A DNA stretch of 64,000 nt from Morinoia aosen (lineage: Eukaryota > Arthropoda > Malacostraca > Amphipoda > Talitridae): the NCBI GenBank assembly GCA_030386875.1, contig CM059556.1, forward strand, positions 35,132,964 to 35,196,963, given 5' to 3'. The notes beneath the pieces were generated by a model. It saw only the letters and a program-made list of their open reading frames with translations. It was not told the DNA's origin and did no database searches. Made by a program: the position numbers and the translations under genes. Position 1 is the first letter of the stretch, and every line of letters begins with the position of its first letter. Below, in pieces: positions 1 through 11,029 of this stretch.

Positions 1-1760
1 ATTAAACATCTAAAACCCTACACTCGCAATTAAACATCTAAAACCCTACACTCGCAAATAAACATCTAAAACCCTACACTCGCAATTAAACATCTAAAAC
101 CCTACACTCGCAATTAAACATCTAAAACCCTACACTCGCAATTAAACATCTAAAACCCTACACTCGCAATTAAACATCTAAAACCCTACACTCGCAATTA
201 AACATCTAAAACCCTACACTCGCAATTAAACATCTAAAACCCTACACTCGCAATTAAACATCTAAAACCCAACACTCATAATTAAACATCTAAAACCTTA
301 CACTTTCCATTAAAACCTACACTTTTAAAAATTCAAAAAACCTACGCTTTTAAAAATTCAAAAAACCTACACTTTTAAAAATTCAAAAAACCTACACTTT
401 TAAAAATTCAAAAAACCTACACCTTTAAAAATTCAAAAAACCTACACTTTTAAAAATTCAAAAAACCTACACTTTTAAAAATTCAAAAAACCTACACTTT
501 TAAAAATTCAAAAAACCTACACTTTTAAAAATTCAAAAAACCTACACTTTTAAAAATTCAAAAAACCTACACTTTTAAAAATCTTAAAACCTACACTTTT
601 AAAAATCTTAAAACCTACACTTTTAAAAATCTTAAAACGTACACTTTTAAAAATCTTAAAACCTACACTTTTGAAAATCTTGAAACCTACACTTTTGAAA
701 ATCTTAAAACCTACACTTTTGAAAATCTTAAAACCTACACTTTTGAAAATCTTAAAACCTACACTTTTGAAAATCTTAAAACCTACACTTTTGAAAATCT
801 TAAAACCTACACTTTTGAAAATCTTAAAACCTACACTTTTGAAAATCTTAAAACCTACACTTTTGAAAATCTTAAAACCTACACTTTTGAAAATCTTAAA
901 ACCTACACTTTTGAAAATCTTAAAACCTAGACTTTTGAAAATCTTAAAACCTAGACTTTTGAAAATCTTAAAACCTAGACTTTTGAAAATCTTAAAACCT
1001 AGACTTTTGAAAATCTAAAAACCTAGACTTTTGAAAATCTAAAAACCTACGCTTTTGAAAATCTAAAAACTTACACTTTTGAAAATCTAAAAACCTACAC
1101 TTTTGAAAATCTAAAAACCTACACTTTTGAAAATCTAAAGACCTACACTTTTGAAAATCTAAAAACCTACACTTTTGAAAATCTAAAAACCTACACTTTT
1201 GAAAATCTAAAAACCTACACTTATGAAAATCTAAAAACCTACACTTTTTGAAAATCTAAAAACCTACACTTTTGAAAATCTAAAAACCTACACTTTTGAA
1301 AATCTAAAAACCTACACTTTTGAAAATCTAAAAACCTACACTTTTGAAAATCTAGAAACCTACACTTTTGAAAATCTAAAAACCTACACTTTTGAAAATC
1401 TAAAAACCTACACTTTTGAAAATCTAAAAACCTACACTTTTGAAAATCTAAAAACCTACACTTTTGAAAATCTAAAAACCTACACTTTTGAAAATCTAAA
1501 AACCTACACTTTTGAAAATCTAAAAACCTACACTTTTGAAAATCTAAAAACCTACACTTTTGAAAATCTAAAAACCCACACTTTTGAAAATCTAAAAACC
1601 CACACTTTTGAAAATCTAAAAACCTACACTTTTGAAAATCTAAAAACCTACACTTTTGAAAATCTAAAAACCTACACTTTTGAAACTCTAAAAACCTACA
1701 CTTTTGAAAATCTAAAAACCTACACTTTTGAAAATCTAAAAACCTACACTTCTAAAAATT
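1..1760. repeat. Satellite of 28, 25 and 24 bp related monomers
   Basis: Positions 1 to about 300 consist of a 28-bp unit (AAACATCTAAAACCCTACAC core). Positions 310-580 hold a 25-bp unit (AAAATTCAAAAAACCTACAC core). From 580 to 1760 the unit is 24 bp (CTACACTTTTGAAAATCTWA core), with sub-blocks differing at one or two bases. All share CCTACAC. The array runs off the left edge of the window. The 115-codon open frame at 671-1018 is a by-product of the 24-bp period and not a gene. Confidence 0.95.
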
Positions 1761-1808
1761 TAAAAATATTAGATATCAGCTGAAATACGTCATTCATATA
1801 ATGATAGC

Positions 1809-1836
1809 TGAGGTTAGGTTAGGTAAGGTTAGAATA
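1809..1836 (+). repeat. Short TTAGG-type telomere-like repeats
   Basis: The sequence gaggttaggttaggtaagg holds about four TTAGG or near-TTAGG units right after the satellite. TTAGG is the telomeric repeat of most arthropods. The patch is too short to be a telomere and is best read as an interstitial remnant. Confidence 0.5.
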
Positions 1837-1839
1837 GTT

Positions 1840-2940
1840 GAATGAACTAACCTAGGTAAACATAAAATAGCTTAACTCAGCCATACCGATACCGATGGTT
1901 ACCGTCAAAAATGACTGTGCACGTTCCGTATTCGTCATACACCGGAAAAGCCATATCACTTTCTTCATTTCAATGAATAACAAAACGCGAAATAAACACT
2001 TTTATACCAGCACTTTCTTCATTATTAACTATTTACACCAACTCACCCACACACCGTTTAATGCACTTAAATAAGGTCGCAAGACACCCTTTGCATGCAC
2101 CTTCCATCGCAAAAGCCATATCGATACAGCCGGCCATGGAGCTAGGCAGCCGGCAATGCTATTCTAACCTTCACCTTATTTATGCTTTATCTCGAAAACT
2201 AAGGATTTGTGAGCAAAATGTCATTCAATTAAAACGTCTTGAAATGTCTCCAATTACCTAAATTTCATGATGAAATTATAAAAGTCGTTGATAACATTAA
2301 ATTCAATATTGACCCTTGCGGTCCACACTAACAAAAACGCAATAAGGCGGGTTGTACTCACAGTGTGGAGGTGGTGCTGGGTCGGGCATGTCCTGCACAC
2401 CCAATCGTGTGATGTAATTCACACACCTGCAATACATGCCTACACACCTACACCCCCACACACCTGCACACCCCCAACACACCTGCAATACACACCCCCG
2501 GACCTGCAATGCATACCTGGACACCCCACACACCTACAAACCACAGCTACACATCATATACCTACATAACACACCACCAAATACCAGTTCTCAACATACG
2601 TGGAGGACGGCGGACACCAAAATGGCGGAGACTCGCTCGGCGGACACCGGCGTCTTTTTCTCTACAGGAACTAGGCTCAAAGAAGCGCTGGGAAAAATTA
2701 CTTTATTTTAAGGATAAAGTTTTCTAGTTTTCCTTCTAACCTTCAGGATGTTTAGATTTATTCAAGAGTTTTTTAAATATCGTATTTTCTTTCAACCATT
2801 TATTGGTGCAACATCGACGTAGCAGGGAATGTATTCATGGAGGGACATTGTCTACTGTCTGAGAGGGTATTGAAAATTGCCCCAATTCGGATCATTTTAT
2901 GCTACCAGAAATGCTTGCTTAGTAAGAAGTAAGAACTCCG
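1840..2940. other. Intergenic, no gene recognised
   Basis: I see no coding signal. A CA-rich imperfect repeat with CACACCTGCA and CAATACA pieces lies at 2415-2560. The open frames here are short and compositionally biased. Confidence 0.5.
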
Positions 2941-2948
2941 CAACTACC

Positions 2949-3973
2949 ATTAGTAACTGCCACTGGTGACTGCCACTGGTGACTGCCACTGGTGACTGCC
3001 ACTGGTGACTGCCACTGGTGACTGCCACTGGTGACTGCCACTGGTGACTGCCACTGGTGACTGCCACTGGTGACTGCCACTGGTGACTGCCACTGGTGAC
3101 TGCCACTGGTGACTGCCACTGGTGACTGCCGCTGGTGACTGCCGCTGGTGACTGCCGCTGGTGACTGCCACTGGTGACTGCCACTGGTGACTGCCTCTGG
3201 TGACTGCCACTGGTGACTGCCACTGGTGACTGCCACTGGTGACTGCCACTGGTGACTGCCACTGGTGACTGCCACTGGTGACTGCCCCTGGTGACTGCCC
3301 CTGGTGACTGCCCCTGGTGACTGCCACTGGTGACTGCCACTGGTGACTGCCACTGGTGACTGCCACTGGTGACTGCCACTGGTGACTGCCACTGGTGACT
3401 GCCACTGGTGACTGCCACTGGTGACTGCCACTGGTGACTGCCACTGATGACTGCCACTGGTGACTGCCACTGGTGACTGCCACTGGTGACTGCCACTGGT
3501 GACTGCCACTGGTGACTGCCACTGGTGACTGCCACTGGTGACTGCCACTGGTGACTGCCACTGGTGACTGCCACTAGTGACTGTCACTGGTGACTGCCAC
3601 TGGTGACTGCCCCTGGTGACTGCTCCTGGTGACTGCCACTGGTGACTGCCACTGGTGACTGCCACTGGTGACTGCCACTGGTGACTGCCACTGGTGACTG
3701 CCACTGGTGACTGCCACTGGTGACTGCCACTGGTGACTGCCACTGGTGACTGCCACTGGTGACTGCCACTGGTGACTGCCACTGGTGACTGCCACTGGTG
3801 ACTGCCACTGGTGACTGCCACTGGTGACTGCCACTGGTGACTGCCACTGGTGACTGCCACTGGTGACTGCCACTGGTGACTGCCACTGGTGACTGCCACT
3901 GGTGACTGCCACTGGTGACTGCCACTGGTGACTGCCACTGGTGACTGCCACTGGTGACTGCCACTGGTGACTA
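2949..3973. repeat. 13-bp minisatellite (about 78 copies)
   Basis: The unit is GACTGCCACTGGT. Rare variants (GCCGCTGG, GCCCCTGG, GCCTCTGG) cluster at 3125-3325 and 3590-3640. Because 13 is not a multiple of 3 and no phase creates a stop, the minus strand is open in all three frames, giving artefactual proteins of up to 339 residues. The edges (3970-4075) decay into looser CAACTGATGCCACTG-like pieces. Confidence 0.97.
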
Positions 3974-4116
3974 CTACTGGAGACTACCACTGTCACTCGG
4001 AACTTCTTGGCTTCAGCATCAGTCAGTCAACTGATGCCACTGTTGACTGATGCCAGTTGACTGTTCCTCAGGATCAGTTTTGGGACATCTCCTGGTATTG
4101 ATATTTACCAACGATA

Positions 4117-4320
4117 TTGCTGAACGTACTTCGTTCTTCCGATTCATGCTCGCTGCTGACGTTTTCTGCCACCATTCCTGATGAAGCCTTTGATACAATA
4201 ACAAAATACATGAACCTGAGAATGGGATCGCCAAAGGATGCGATAGGAGTTACTGAACTTAGTCAGACCCACATGCAGTTATATCTCAACCTGTCCTTCG
4301 TGATGTGTAGTTCCGAGTAG
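4117..4320 (+). pseudogene. Possible DEAD-box helicase fragment
   Basis: The frame contains LLTFSATIPDEAFDTITKYM, which resembles helicase motif III (SAT) and the following helix of eIF4A/DDX-type RNA helicases. A loosely similar LSQTHMQLYLN follows. No Walker A or DEAD motif is nearby, and the frame stops after 67 codons. It may be one exon of a diverged gene or a retrocopy scrap. The identification rests on one short motif. Confidence 0.33.
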
Positions 4321-4324
4321 CGCC

Positions 4325-4850
4325 TCTACTCTTGTGTTGCTCGTGGAAATAATGTAAATTGTTTATTGTGTTTCAATTGTAGAATTTAGTCAAGAAATTC
4401 AGGTCTTTTTAAATAATTTGTCTGGGTAAAAAATAACCTTTTGAATGTTAGGAAGAACTGATCTCTAATAATAATGAATGACTTAAGTTTTTTAATGAAC
4501 GAATTTTATTTGAGGAAGATCAATAAAAATTATGAAAATTTTAGAAAGCCGATTCAGAAAATATGAGACACAAACTATTGTAAATGACTGCTGTATTAGA
4601 GTTAAATGGTTATTGTAGAGTTAATTATGACTACATGATTAATGATCATCACAGATTAATGACCATTGTACAGTTAAATCTGGTCTAGGGAATGTTAGGG
4701 AATACCGGGAACTTTTTTTGCCCAACATCTTACCCTAGCGGTGAACTTGCTTGGAATCAATAATGTAGTGAAATAGAATAAATAAGGCATATATATTTGG
4801 CAAAATCATATCACATTTTATTTTTGGGCTAAATTCCGTGAAGCTATAAC
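4325..4850. other. AT-rich intergenic DNA
   Basis: I see no gene or clear repeat here. Short GTTAGGGAA doublets occur at 4690-4705. Confidence 0.5.
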
Positions 4851-5129
4851 ATTTTAAAAGAAGGGTAAACATTCTGCGGGGCTACAAACATTGTAATGTG
4901 TTGTGTGTCGTGTCGGCGAGGGTCGGTTCTTTGTGCAGCGCTCTCAAGTGCTTGAAACAGGATGTCATATATCAAGGTGTCACAAGGCGGTTGGCGCTTC
5001 GTCCAAACTTCTACGGTCCAGGCGTCCATACAACACAAACACACATCGAAGCACACATACACAGGCACAACACAAGCCGAGGCTTTGGAGAGCAAGGAGG
5101 CGGGCGTGACGTAGTAACAGAGGCCCGCA

Positions 5130-5320
5130 CGACCTGAGCCAATCACCGCTTGCCAAAGGAATGACGCAAGAAGGTGTGTCTGAGCCCACACCAATGGGAG
5201 TCCCAAACGTCAGAACAAACAAGAATGCCGCCAATCAGGATACAGATGATGCCTCTGTAGAATAGAAGCTTCGAGACTGATCTCGAAACAAGGAAGCGAA
5301 ACGTATATAAGGAGGGTAGA
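5130..5320 (+). promoter_or_regulatory. Candidate RNA polymerase II promoter (three CCAAT boxes and a TATA box)
   Basis: CCAAT occurs at about 5139, 5191 and 5231, in a GC-richer stretch than its surroundings. It is followed by a TATATAAGG box at about 5304. The next kilobase (to about 6600, with an AATAAA at 6601) has no open frame that I recognise. Possible explanations are a spliced gene, a long non-coding RNA, or the LTR of an unrecognised retroelement. Confidence 0.3.
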
Positions 5321-6620
5321 TGAAGCCTAGGGGGTTTTTTTCTTGAGTTATACAAGAAAGAGGCAAGTGATTTGCAACATCTGAGGGCACACCCAACGAA
5401 GCATTTCGGCTGCTGCCGGAATGCACCCAACGTGAGCGGCAAAATTTTAAATGTTTGAGCAAAGTGAGCATCGAGGCTTCAAGAAAATAATCATCAACAC
5501 CTGCAACCGTCAAAATAATGATGTGTAAGAGCGATCTGCTTGAAGCATATCAATGGAGCGGCAAAGTGCGCCAAGAACAGCCCAGTAACCACACCTCTGG
5601 AAGCAGTCCAAATGTTTGAACTTCAACACCAAGCTCGCAAGTGATTCTACAAGCAAATAATAACTGCACCGCCTTCAGAGTCTGCAATAATGCCGCCACT
5701 ATGAGTCCTGCAATGTCAGGCAGACTCATAATTCAGAGCCTGAAATGGAGACCGAGCACAGCGCTTCCGCACTACGGTCGAGCAGCGAGCAAGAAGCAAC
5801 TTCGGGACCGAGGAGCGGGAACGACTTCGAGACCGTGGGACGGTCTGCTGTGCACTACGTGAATTCTCAAGCAGCATCGGGAGTTCGTTAATTCATCGGC
5901 TAATCTGCACTATGTAAATTCTTCAAGCAGCATTGGAAGCGTATTAAATCATCGCGAACTACAATTGCAAGAAAGTGTTAATATCAAGTTAATGTTTGAA
6001 AGCTCAGGAAGGTGATTTTTAGGTGTGAGAGTTCTAGCACAGCCAGCACCTGTAATAGTGCGCTCCGAGCGGAGAGTAATCCAATGTGATTTGTGTCATG
6101 CGGAAAATTGGCTCATGTTCGAGTTCTGTGTTGTGCAAGATGCGAGGTATATTGTATTTGAACACCTTGTGGTAAGCAAAGCTCTTTGATTTTTATATTG
6201 CATTATTTCCAAATGTTCGTGTTCATGCTAGCCCATTCATCGACTATGTTCCTGATTTTTGCACAGTGCGGAAAGTATCTTTGTCGTAACCCTGAAATTG
6301 TTGTGATAGCGTTCATTGTAACAAGGAGAGTAGATTTCTCGTTCTTTGTGTGGCTCATTACGTTGCTCATGTTAACGCGTTCATCTTGTGCTCATGTTGG
6401 CCCAGTCATGCCGCCACGGAGCGTGCGCAAAGCACGATTTATGGCAGTCATCGGCCTAGACAGCCAAGGTGTGGTTTTCTCATTGTGTCGTGTGGGATTG
6501 CCATGTCGTTAAATCCATGCGCATGTTGCTATAACATTTCCCTGAGCTTAATCATTGCATTGAAATGCTATGTGTGTCATATTCAAATCCACGTGTTTCC
6601 AAATAAATTCATGTAAATCT
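5321..6620. other. Unassigned transcribed-looking region
   Basis: The region has moderate GC content and several short open frames, none resembling a known protein. AATAAA at 6601-6606 could be a polyadenylation signal for plus-strand transcription from the candidate promoter near 5304. Confidence 0.2.
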
Positions 6621-6834
6621 TCAATCCTTTTATTCTCCATGTCTGGTATGCAGGTGTACGCAAGCATGAAGGACAATATTATAAAATGTGTACGGGGGTT
6701 GGAATTCCCTCAGCGTATGGAAAGGGGGTCCTAAACCCGCCCCATTCTCTGAATCGCGACAATAATTTTTCCTTGGAAAAATGCGTTGAAACATTTTTTT
6801 GCTCTTTTCCTTTAAAACCAAGAAGCCCATGTGT

Positions 6835-6935
6835 TTAAAACCGAAAAACCTATTCTTTTACAGCCTTTTAGAACCTAAACTCTTTTGAAACCTAAACCCA
6901 TATTCATCTAAAAACCTTAAAACCTAAGGGAAATA
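6835..6935. repeat. Degenerate relic of the 24-bp satellite
   Basis: Pieces such as AACCTAAACTCTTTTGAAACC and CATCTAAAAACCTTAAAACC echo the 28/25/24-bp satellite at 1-1760 but are too diverged to show a period. Confidence 0.4.
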
Positions 6936-7489
6936 AACATTTATCAACATAAGGCTTAACAAACTATGTTTTTAAATCTCTTAAAAATTTAAAAAAATAA
7001 ATTCGTCGTGTGATCATCCATTTATACTGCAGTAATATACTTATTCGGCTTATAGTTATATGCTTATAATAATGTGATACCTATGTTTGTTTATCAATTG
7101 ACGACAATTTACGCCATATTTCAAAGATAATGTGATTTTTTTTTCTAATATGAAACCTTTATAGAACATTAATGTTTTCTTTCTTATTCACGTCCCACAA
7201 TCGTTTTCATGTTTCTGACTTAAGTAGAATGTTTTGTGCCACTATTTTTAGTACGAAATTTTTTAAAATTCATGCTATAATAAAAGATATTTTCTCCGTT
7301 TCCCTCGATTGGAATTCTGGTTTATACTGACTAGTTTACGCTGATATTTGCGCACATGCTTACTAGTGTAAATGTGTACGTGTCCACGCTATGCGTATGA
7401 CGCTCTGTAGAATGCGTATGTATTGCCTCGATGCACAAAAATGCATTTGTGTATGCTTACGGGTTAGGTGTAAATATGTGCGTGGGTAT

Positions 7490-8228
7490 ATGTGTGCATG
7501 TGTATATGTAAATATTTGGTCAATGTGAAGTTTAATGCAATCACGGAAATTGATAATTATATTCCAAATAATCACTAAAGGAACCCATTTAAGAACGTTT
7601 TTCATGAACGACATTCTGCTCGCTGATGCGTTATTTTCGAATTATTGAACTTTGAAGTTGGCCGTCGCGCGCCCAAGGAAGCGAGCGTAATTTAATTAAA
7701 AACGGAAGCTAACCCCCTATTACAAACGTAAAGAGGTTGGGTCGTGAGGGGTAGCCACAGTTCTTTTAGTGAAAAGTATAAATAAAGCTTCTAAACCACC
7801 CATTAGGGTGACGACCGCAATCTTGTTTACATCGGGTCTAACATGGCGACCACCATGGGCGCCGCCATCTTGGACCCGATGTCAACAAGATTGCGGTCGT
7901 CACCCTAATGGGTGGGTTACAAGCTTTATTTATAATTTTCACTAGAAGAACTGTGCCTCCCCCTCACGGCCCAACCTCTTTACGTTTGTAATAGCTTCCG
8001 GTATTAATTAAATTCCGTTTCACGCGCTCGCTTCCTTTGGCGCCAAGGCCAACTTCAAAGTTCAATTATTCGAAAATAACGCATCAGCGAGCAGAATGTC
8101 ATTCGTGTAAAACGTTCTTAAATGGGTTCCTATAGTGATTCCTAAGATCGGAATTCTTATTTTCCGTGATTGCATTAAACTTCACATTGACCAAATATTT
8201 ACATGTATACGTGCACATATGTGTGTAC
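7490..8228. repeat. Large palindrome (fold-back element), arms about 365 bp
   Basis: The left arm, 7490-7850, reads in reverse complement as 7870-8228, with the centre near 7862. The inner ~50 bases of each arm (CCCATTAGGGTGACGACCGC and its complement) are nearly identical. The outer arms differ by small indels and substitutions. A diverged partial copy of the arm lies at 24060-24200, so this is a dispersed fold-back or MITE family. No transposase was seen. Confidence 0.85.
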
Positions 8229-9310
8229 TAGACTGACAACTAGCATTTTACTAGAGATAATGGTCTCTTTTCTGTACACTCTCAACTTTTAACATTACCT
8301 AACTCGTCATATCTTCAGTATTGTAAAGCATTCATGTAAAAACTATACATTTGTTGTGCGATCATCCATTTATATTTGAATAAAATGCTTGTTAACTAAT
8401 GACCGTTATGTTAAAATTGTTGAATCAGAAATACAAAACCTATAATCTTCTTGGTCCTCATGCTTATGTGTACACATATGTATATATATGTGCGTGTGTG
8501 TGCATGTGTGTGTGTGTGTGAGTGTGTGTATGGATATATACACACATGCATACGTACATGTACATATGTGTGTATATGGATATATATTTATATATATATA
8601 TTTTTCTTTTTTTCATGCTTCCTTAAAATGACACTTGTGAACGTTGACCGAAACAAGCGATTTCATATATTATTTCCTGGCGTCAAGAATTGCGAAGTTT
8701 TATGTCATGTACATGTAAGCTGTCAAAAGTGTTTTCACCCCACAATGAAAATGCATCATCCATGAAATTGTGTTATCTCTTACAATTATCATTACATGTA
8801 TTATCAAATGTAGGTTAAGCTAGATTAGGAGTTCATTGCCCTCAATCATTTCTTTTCGACTAGTGACACGAGTTTTTCAATACTCGTGTGTGTGTATCAT
8901 CTAAGTGTATTAATTTTAAGATATTTTAAAAACCAATAATGGTACTTTTGTACCATCTCTATTGGAAATAAACCGTTTTTCTTTTTTTTTCTTCCTTTCT
9001 TTCATGGGAGACGTCCTTAAGGTCTGTTTACACAATCATCGAGTGTGCGCGAAAATTACAAGTTTTGTATTTCTAATTAAAAATTTTTGACATAACGGTC
9101 ATTAGTTGATGATCATTTTATTTAAGTATGAATGGATGATCACACAACCAATTTATAGTTTTTATGTGAATGCTTTACAATAATGAGGTGACGAGTTAGG
9201 TTATGTTACAAGTTGTGAGTGAACAGAAAGAAAAGACCGGTATCTCTAGTTAAAATGCTAGTTGTTAGTTTAGTACACACATATGTGCATATGCACATGT
9301 AAATATATAC
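8210..9310. repeat. Second inverted repeat adjoining the palindrome
   Basis: 8210-8440 (including ACTAGCATTTTACTAGAGA and CATAACGGTCATTAG-type segments) recurs inverted at 9053-9310. The loop of about 610 bases carries TG/TA microsatellite (8460-8605). The left arm overlaps the right end of the palindrome at 7490-8228, so the two structures share sequence. Confidence 0.75.
8920..8990 (+). repeat. Short retroposon 3' tail-like sequence
   Basis: The pieces AAAACCAATAATGGTAC and CTATTGGAAATAAA resemble the 3' tail of the tRNA-type SINE at 10418-10695 and a similar tail at 10310-10370. Confidence 0.4.
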
Positions 9311-9319
9311 ACATATACA

Positions 9320-10030
9320 TGAACATACACACCTACGCACATACATACATCTAACCTAACTAGCACACATATACACCTAACCTAACTCGCAACGAGAAAC
9401 CCTGTAGAATCCAGACTGTTCATGTAGCTAAGGCACGATTTTATTTCAACATATATTTTATTCGCTAATGGAAATTCTAGAACTCTTATTCATTTCAAAT
9501 TTCAAGATATACGCTTAATTGATCTAACTTTACCATCTGTTGAGTTTCAGCATAGAGATCCGCGGTATGGGATATCTCGTACGCTATTCTTCAGCACCAA
9601 GGTTAATTACTTTTCACTAACTTTCTTGGAGTTTCGACTTCTGTTTTTTTTCGCCTTAGTTCGACTTGTGGTGATTAGAATGCATTTTACTGAAGTTTTC
9701 TGAAAGATGCAGAGATATTCCAGACTCTTGTTTAATATGAACAGTGCGTGTCAGGGCACGTGTAATCAAGTACCTGTAGGGTAATTCATCAAATATCGAA
9801 CAGAAACCACGTGTGTCTAGAAACAACCTTCATAAATCGGTAACTTTTGCTCTGAATAACTGTTGCGGGCCTCATGATTATTCTTGAACAGTTGCTTTCT
9901 TGTTCTGTGATGTCGCTTTAAAGACAACGTAGATTGTTGGAATTTATTTATTGTTCTAAAAATCGAATTCTTTAATAACATAATTTCATCAATATCGAAC
10001 ATGAATCGAACAAGAATTTTGATTCGAACA
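9320..10030. other. AT-rich intergenic DNA
   Basis: Two short CCTAACCTAAC patches lie at 9350-9385. Nothing else is recognised. Confidence 0.4.
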
Positions 10031-10285
10031 GGATGGTTTGTCAATTAGTTCTCCTCGTATGGAACATTTGTTAGACTATTAGCACGCCACGTATGGTTTT
10101 TCTATTAGTACGCCTCGTATATTTTGTCCATTAATATGCCTCGTATGGTCTATCTATTTGTACACCTCTGATAGTTTGTCTATAAGTACACCTCGTATAG
10201 TTTGTCAATTATTATGCCTCATATGGCTTTTCTATTTGTACACCTCTGATGGTTTGTCAATTAGTACTCCTCGTATGGAACTTTT
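10030..10285. repeat. Degenerate tandem repeat, about 30-bp unit
   Basis: About eight diverged units share the pattern TTAGTACGCCTCGTATGGTT followed by a TGTC/TCTA variant. Confidence 0.65.
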
Positions 10286-10417
10286 GTTTTAGGACGTCCT
10301 ATATTAAGAAACTTTTTAAAACCCAATATGTTGACATGTATCTCATGTGGCCACTTGGAAAATAAACGTTTTTCTTTCATTCTTTTTTTTCTTTGGTGCA
10401 CTGGATTTTCTTGGAAA

Positions 10418-10695
10418 TGCTCGCGGTGGCACAGCAGTTAAGGGATCGGACTTGTATGTTGGAGTCGCCGGTTCGTATCCCGGCGCTGGCGCTGCGATTT
10501 GCCCCGTTGGGTATAAGGGAAAGCTCAAGCACAATACCCCACTCGACCCAGGTGTCGGAAATGGGTACCGGCTTTACGGGGGAACCGTCATGGTGTCCTA
10601 TATATAGTGTTAGTTATAAGACATTTGAAAAACCAATGCTTAAGATCATTTGTATCGGGCTTGATTGGAAATAAAGCATCCCAAAGATGCCGATG
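10418..10695 (+). mobile_element. tRNA-derived SINE
   Basis: It has a polymerase III A box (TGGCACAGCAGTTA, 10427-10440) and B box (GGTTCGTATCC, 10470-10480) with tRNA-like spacing. A tRNA-unrelated body follows, then a tail ending TTGATTGGAAATAAAGCATC. A (TTTG)n microsatellite follows. The tail half recurs at 51196-51345, showing that it is a dispersed family. Confidence 0.85.
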
Positions 10696-10724
10696 TTTGT
10701 TTTGTTTGTTTGTTTGTTTGTTTG

Positions 10725-11028
10725 AAATAACTGTCTCATTACTTATTTTCAAGATGCATTTGAACGGAGAGTTATCAAAATTTGAATATGATGTCGATGT
10801 TTCATTTGCAGTGTTTGTTGAACCATCATTGTGATCATCAACCTGTGTGACCTTTTTTGGAGTAGAGTGTAAAGCACTCGTCAATGAATTATTATTGATG
10901 CTTGCATCAATTTTCTTGGCAAGGGATTGATCATCAGTAAATGTAGCCAGACGAATCATTGATGATCTTGAGGGCCTTGGAACACCAGCAGCTGATTGGT
11001 AGCCCCTCACCCGAATTCCCATCTTCAA
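10725..11028 (-). other. Unrecognised open frame
   Basis: A 146-codon minus-strand frame (10588-11028) overlaps the SINE at its C-terminal end. Its unique part is Ser/Thr/Asn-rich (STPKKVTQVDDHNDGSTNTA). It has no known domain and may be a non-functional fragment. Confidence 0.2.
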
Positions 11029-11029
11029 C

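Noticed and set aside
671-1018. 115-codon MKILKPTLL repeat protein
   Set aside because: A 24-bp satellite with period divisible by three; no gene context.
2897-3996. Several overlapping long minus-strand open frames (up to 339 codons)
   Set aside because: They are translations of a 13-bp minisatellite that has no stop in any of the three minus-strand frames. Overlap in all phases and zero unique sequence show an artefact.
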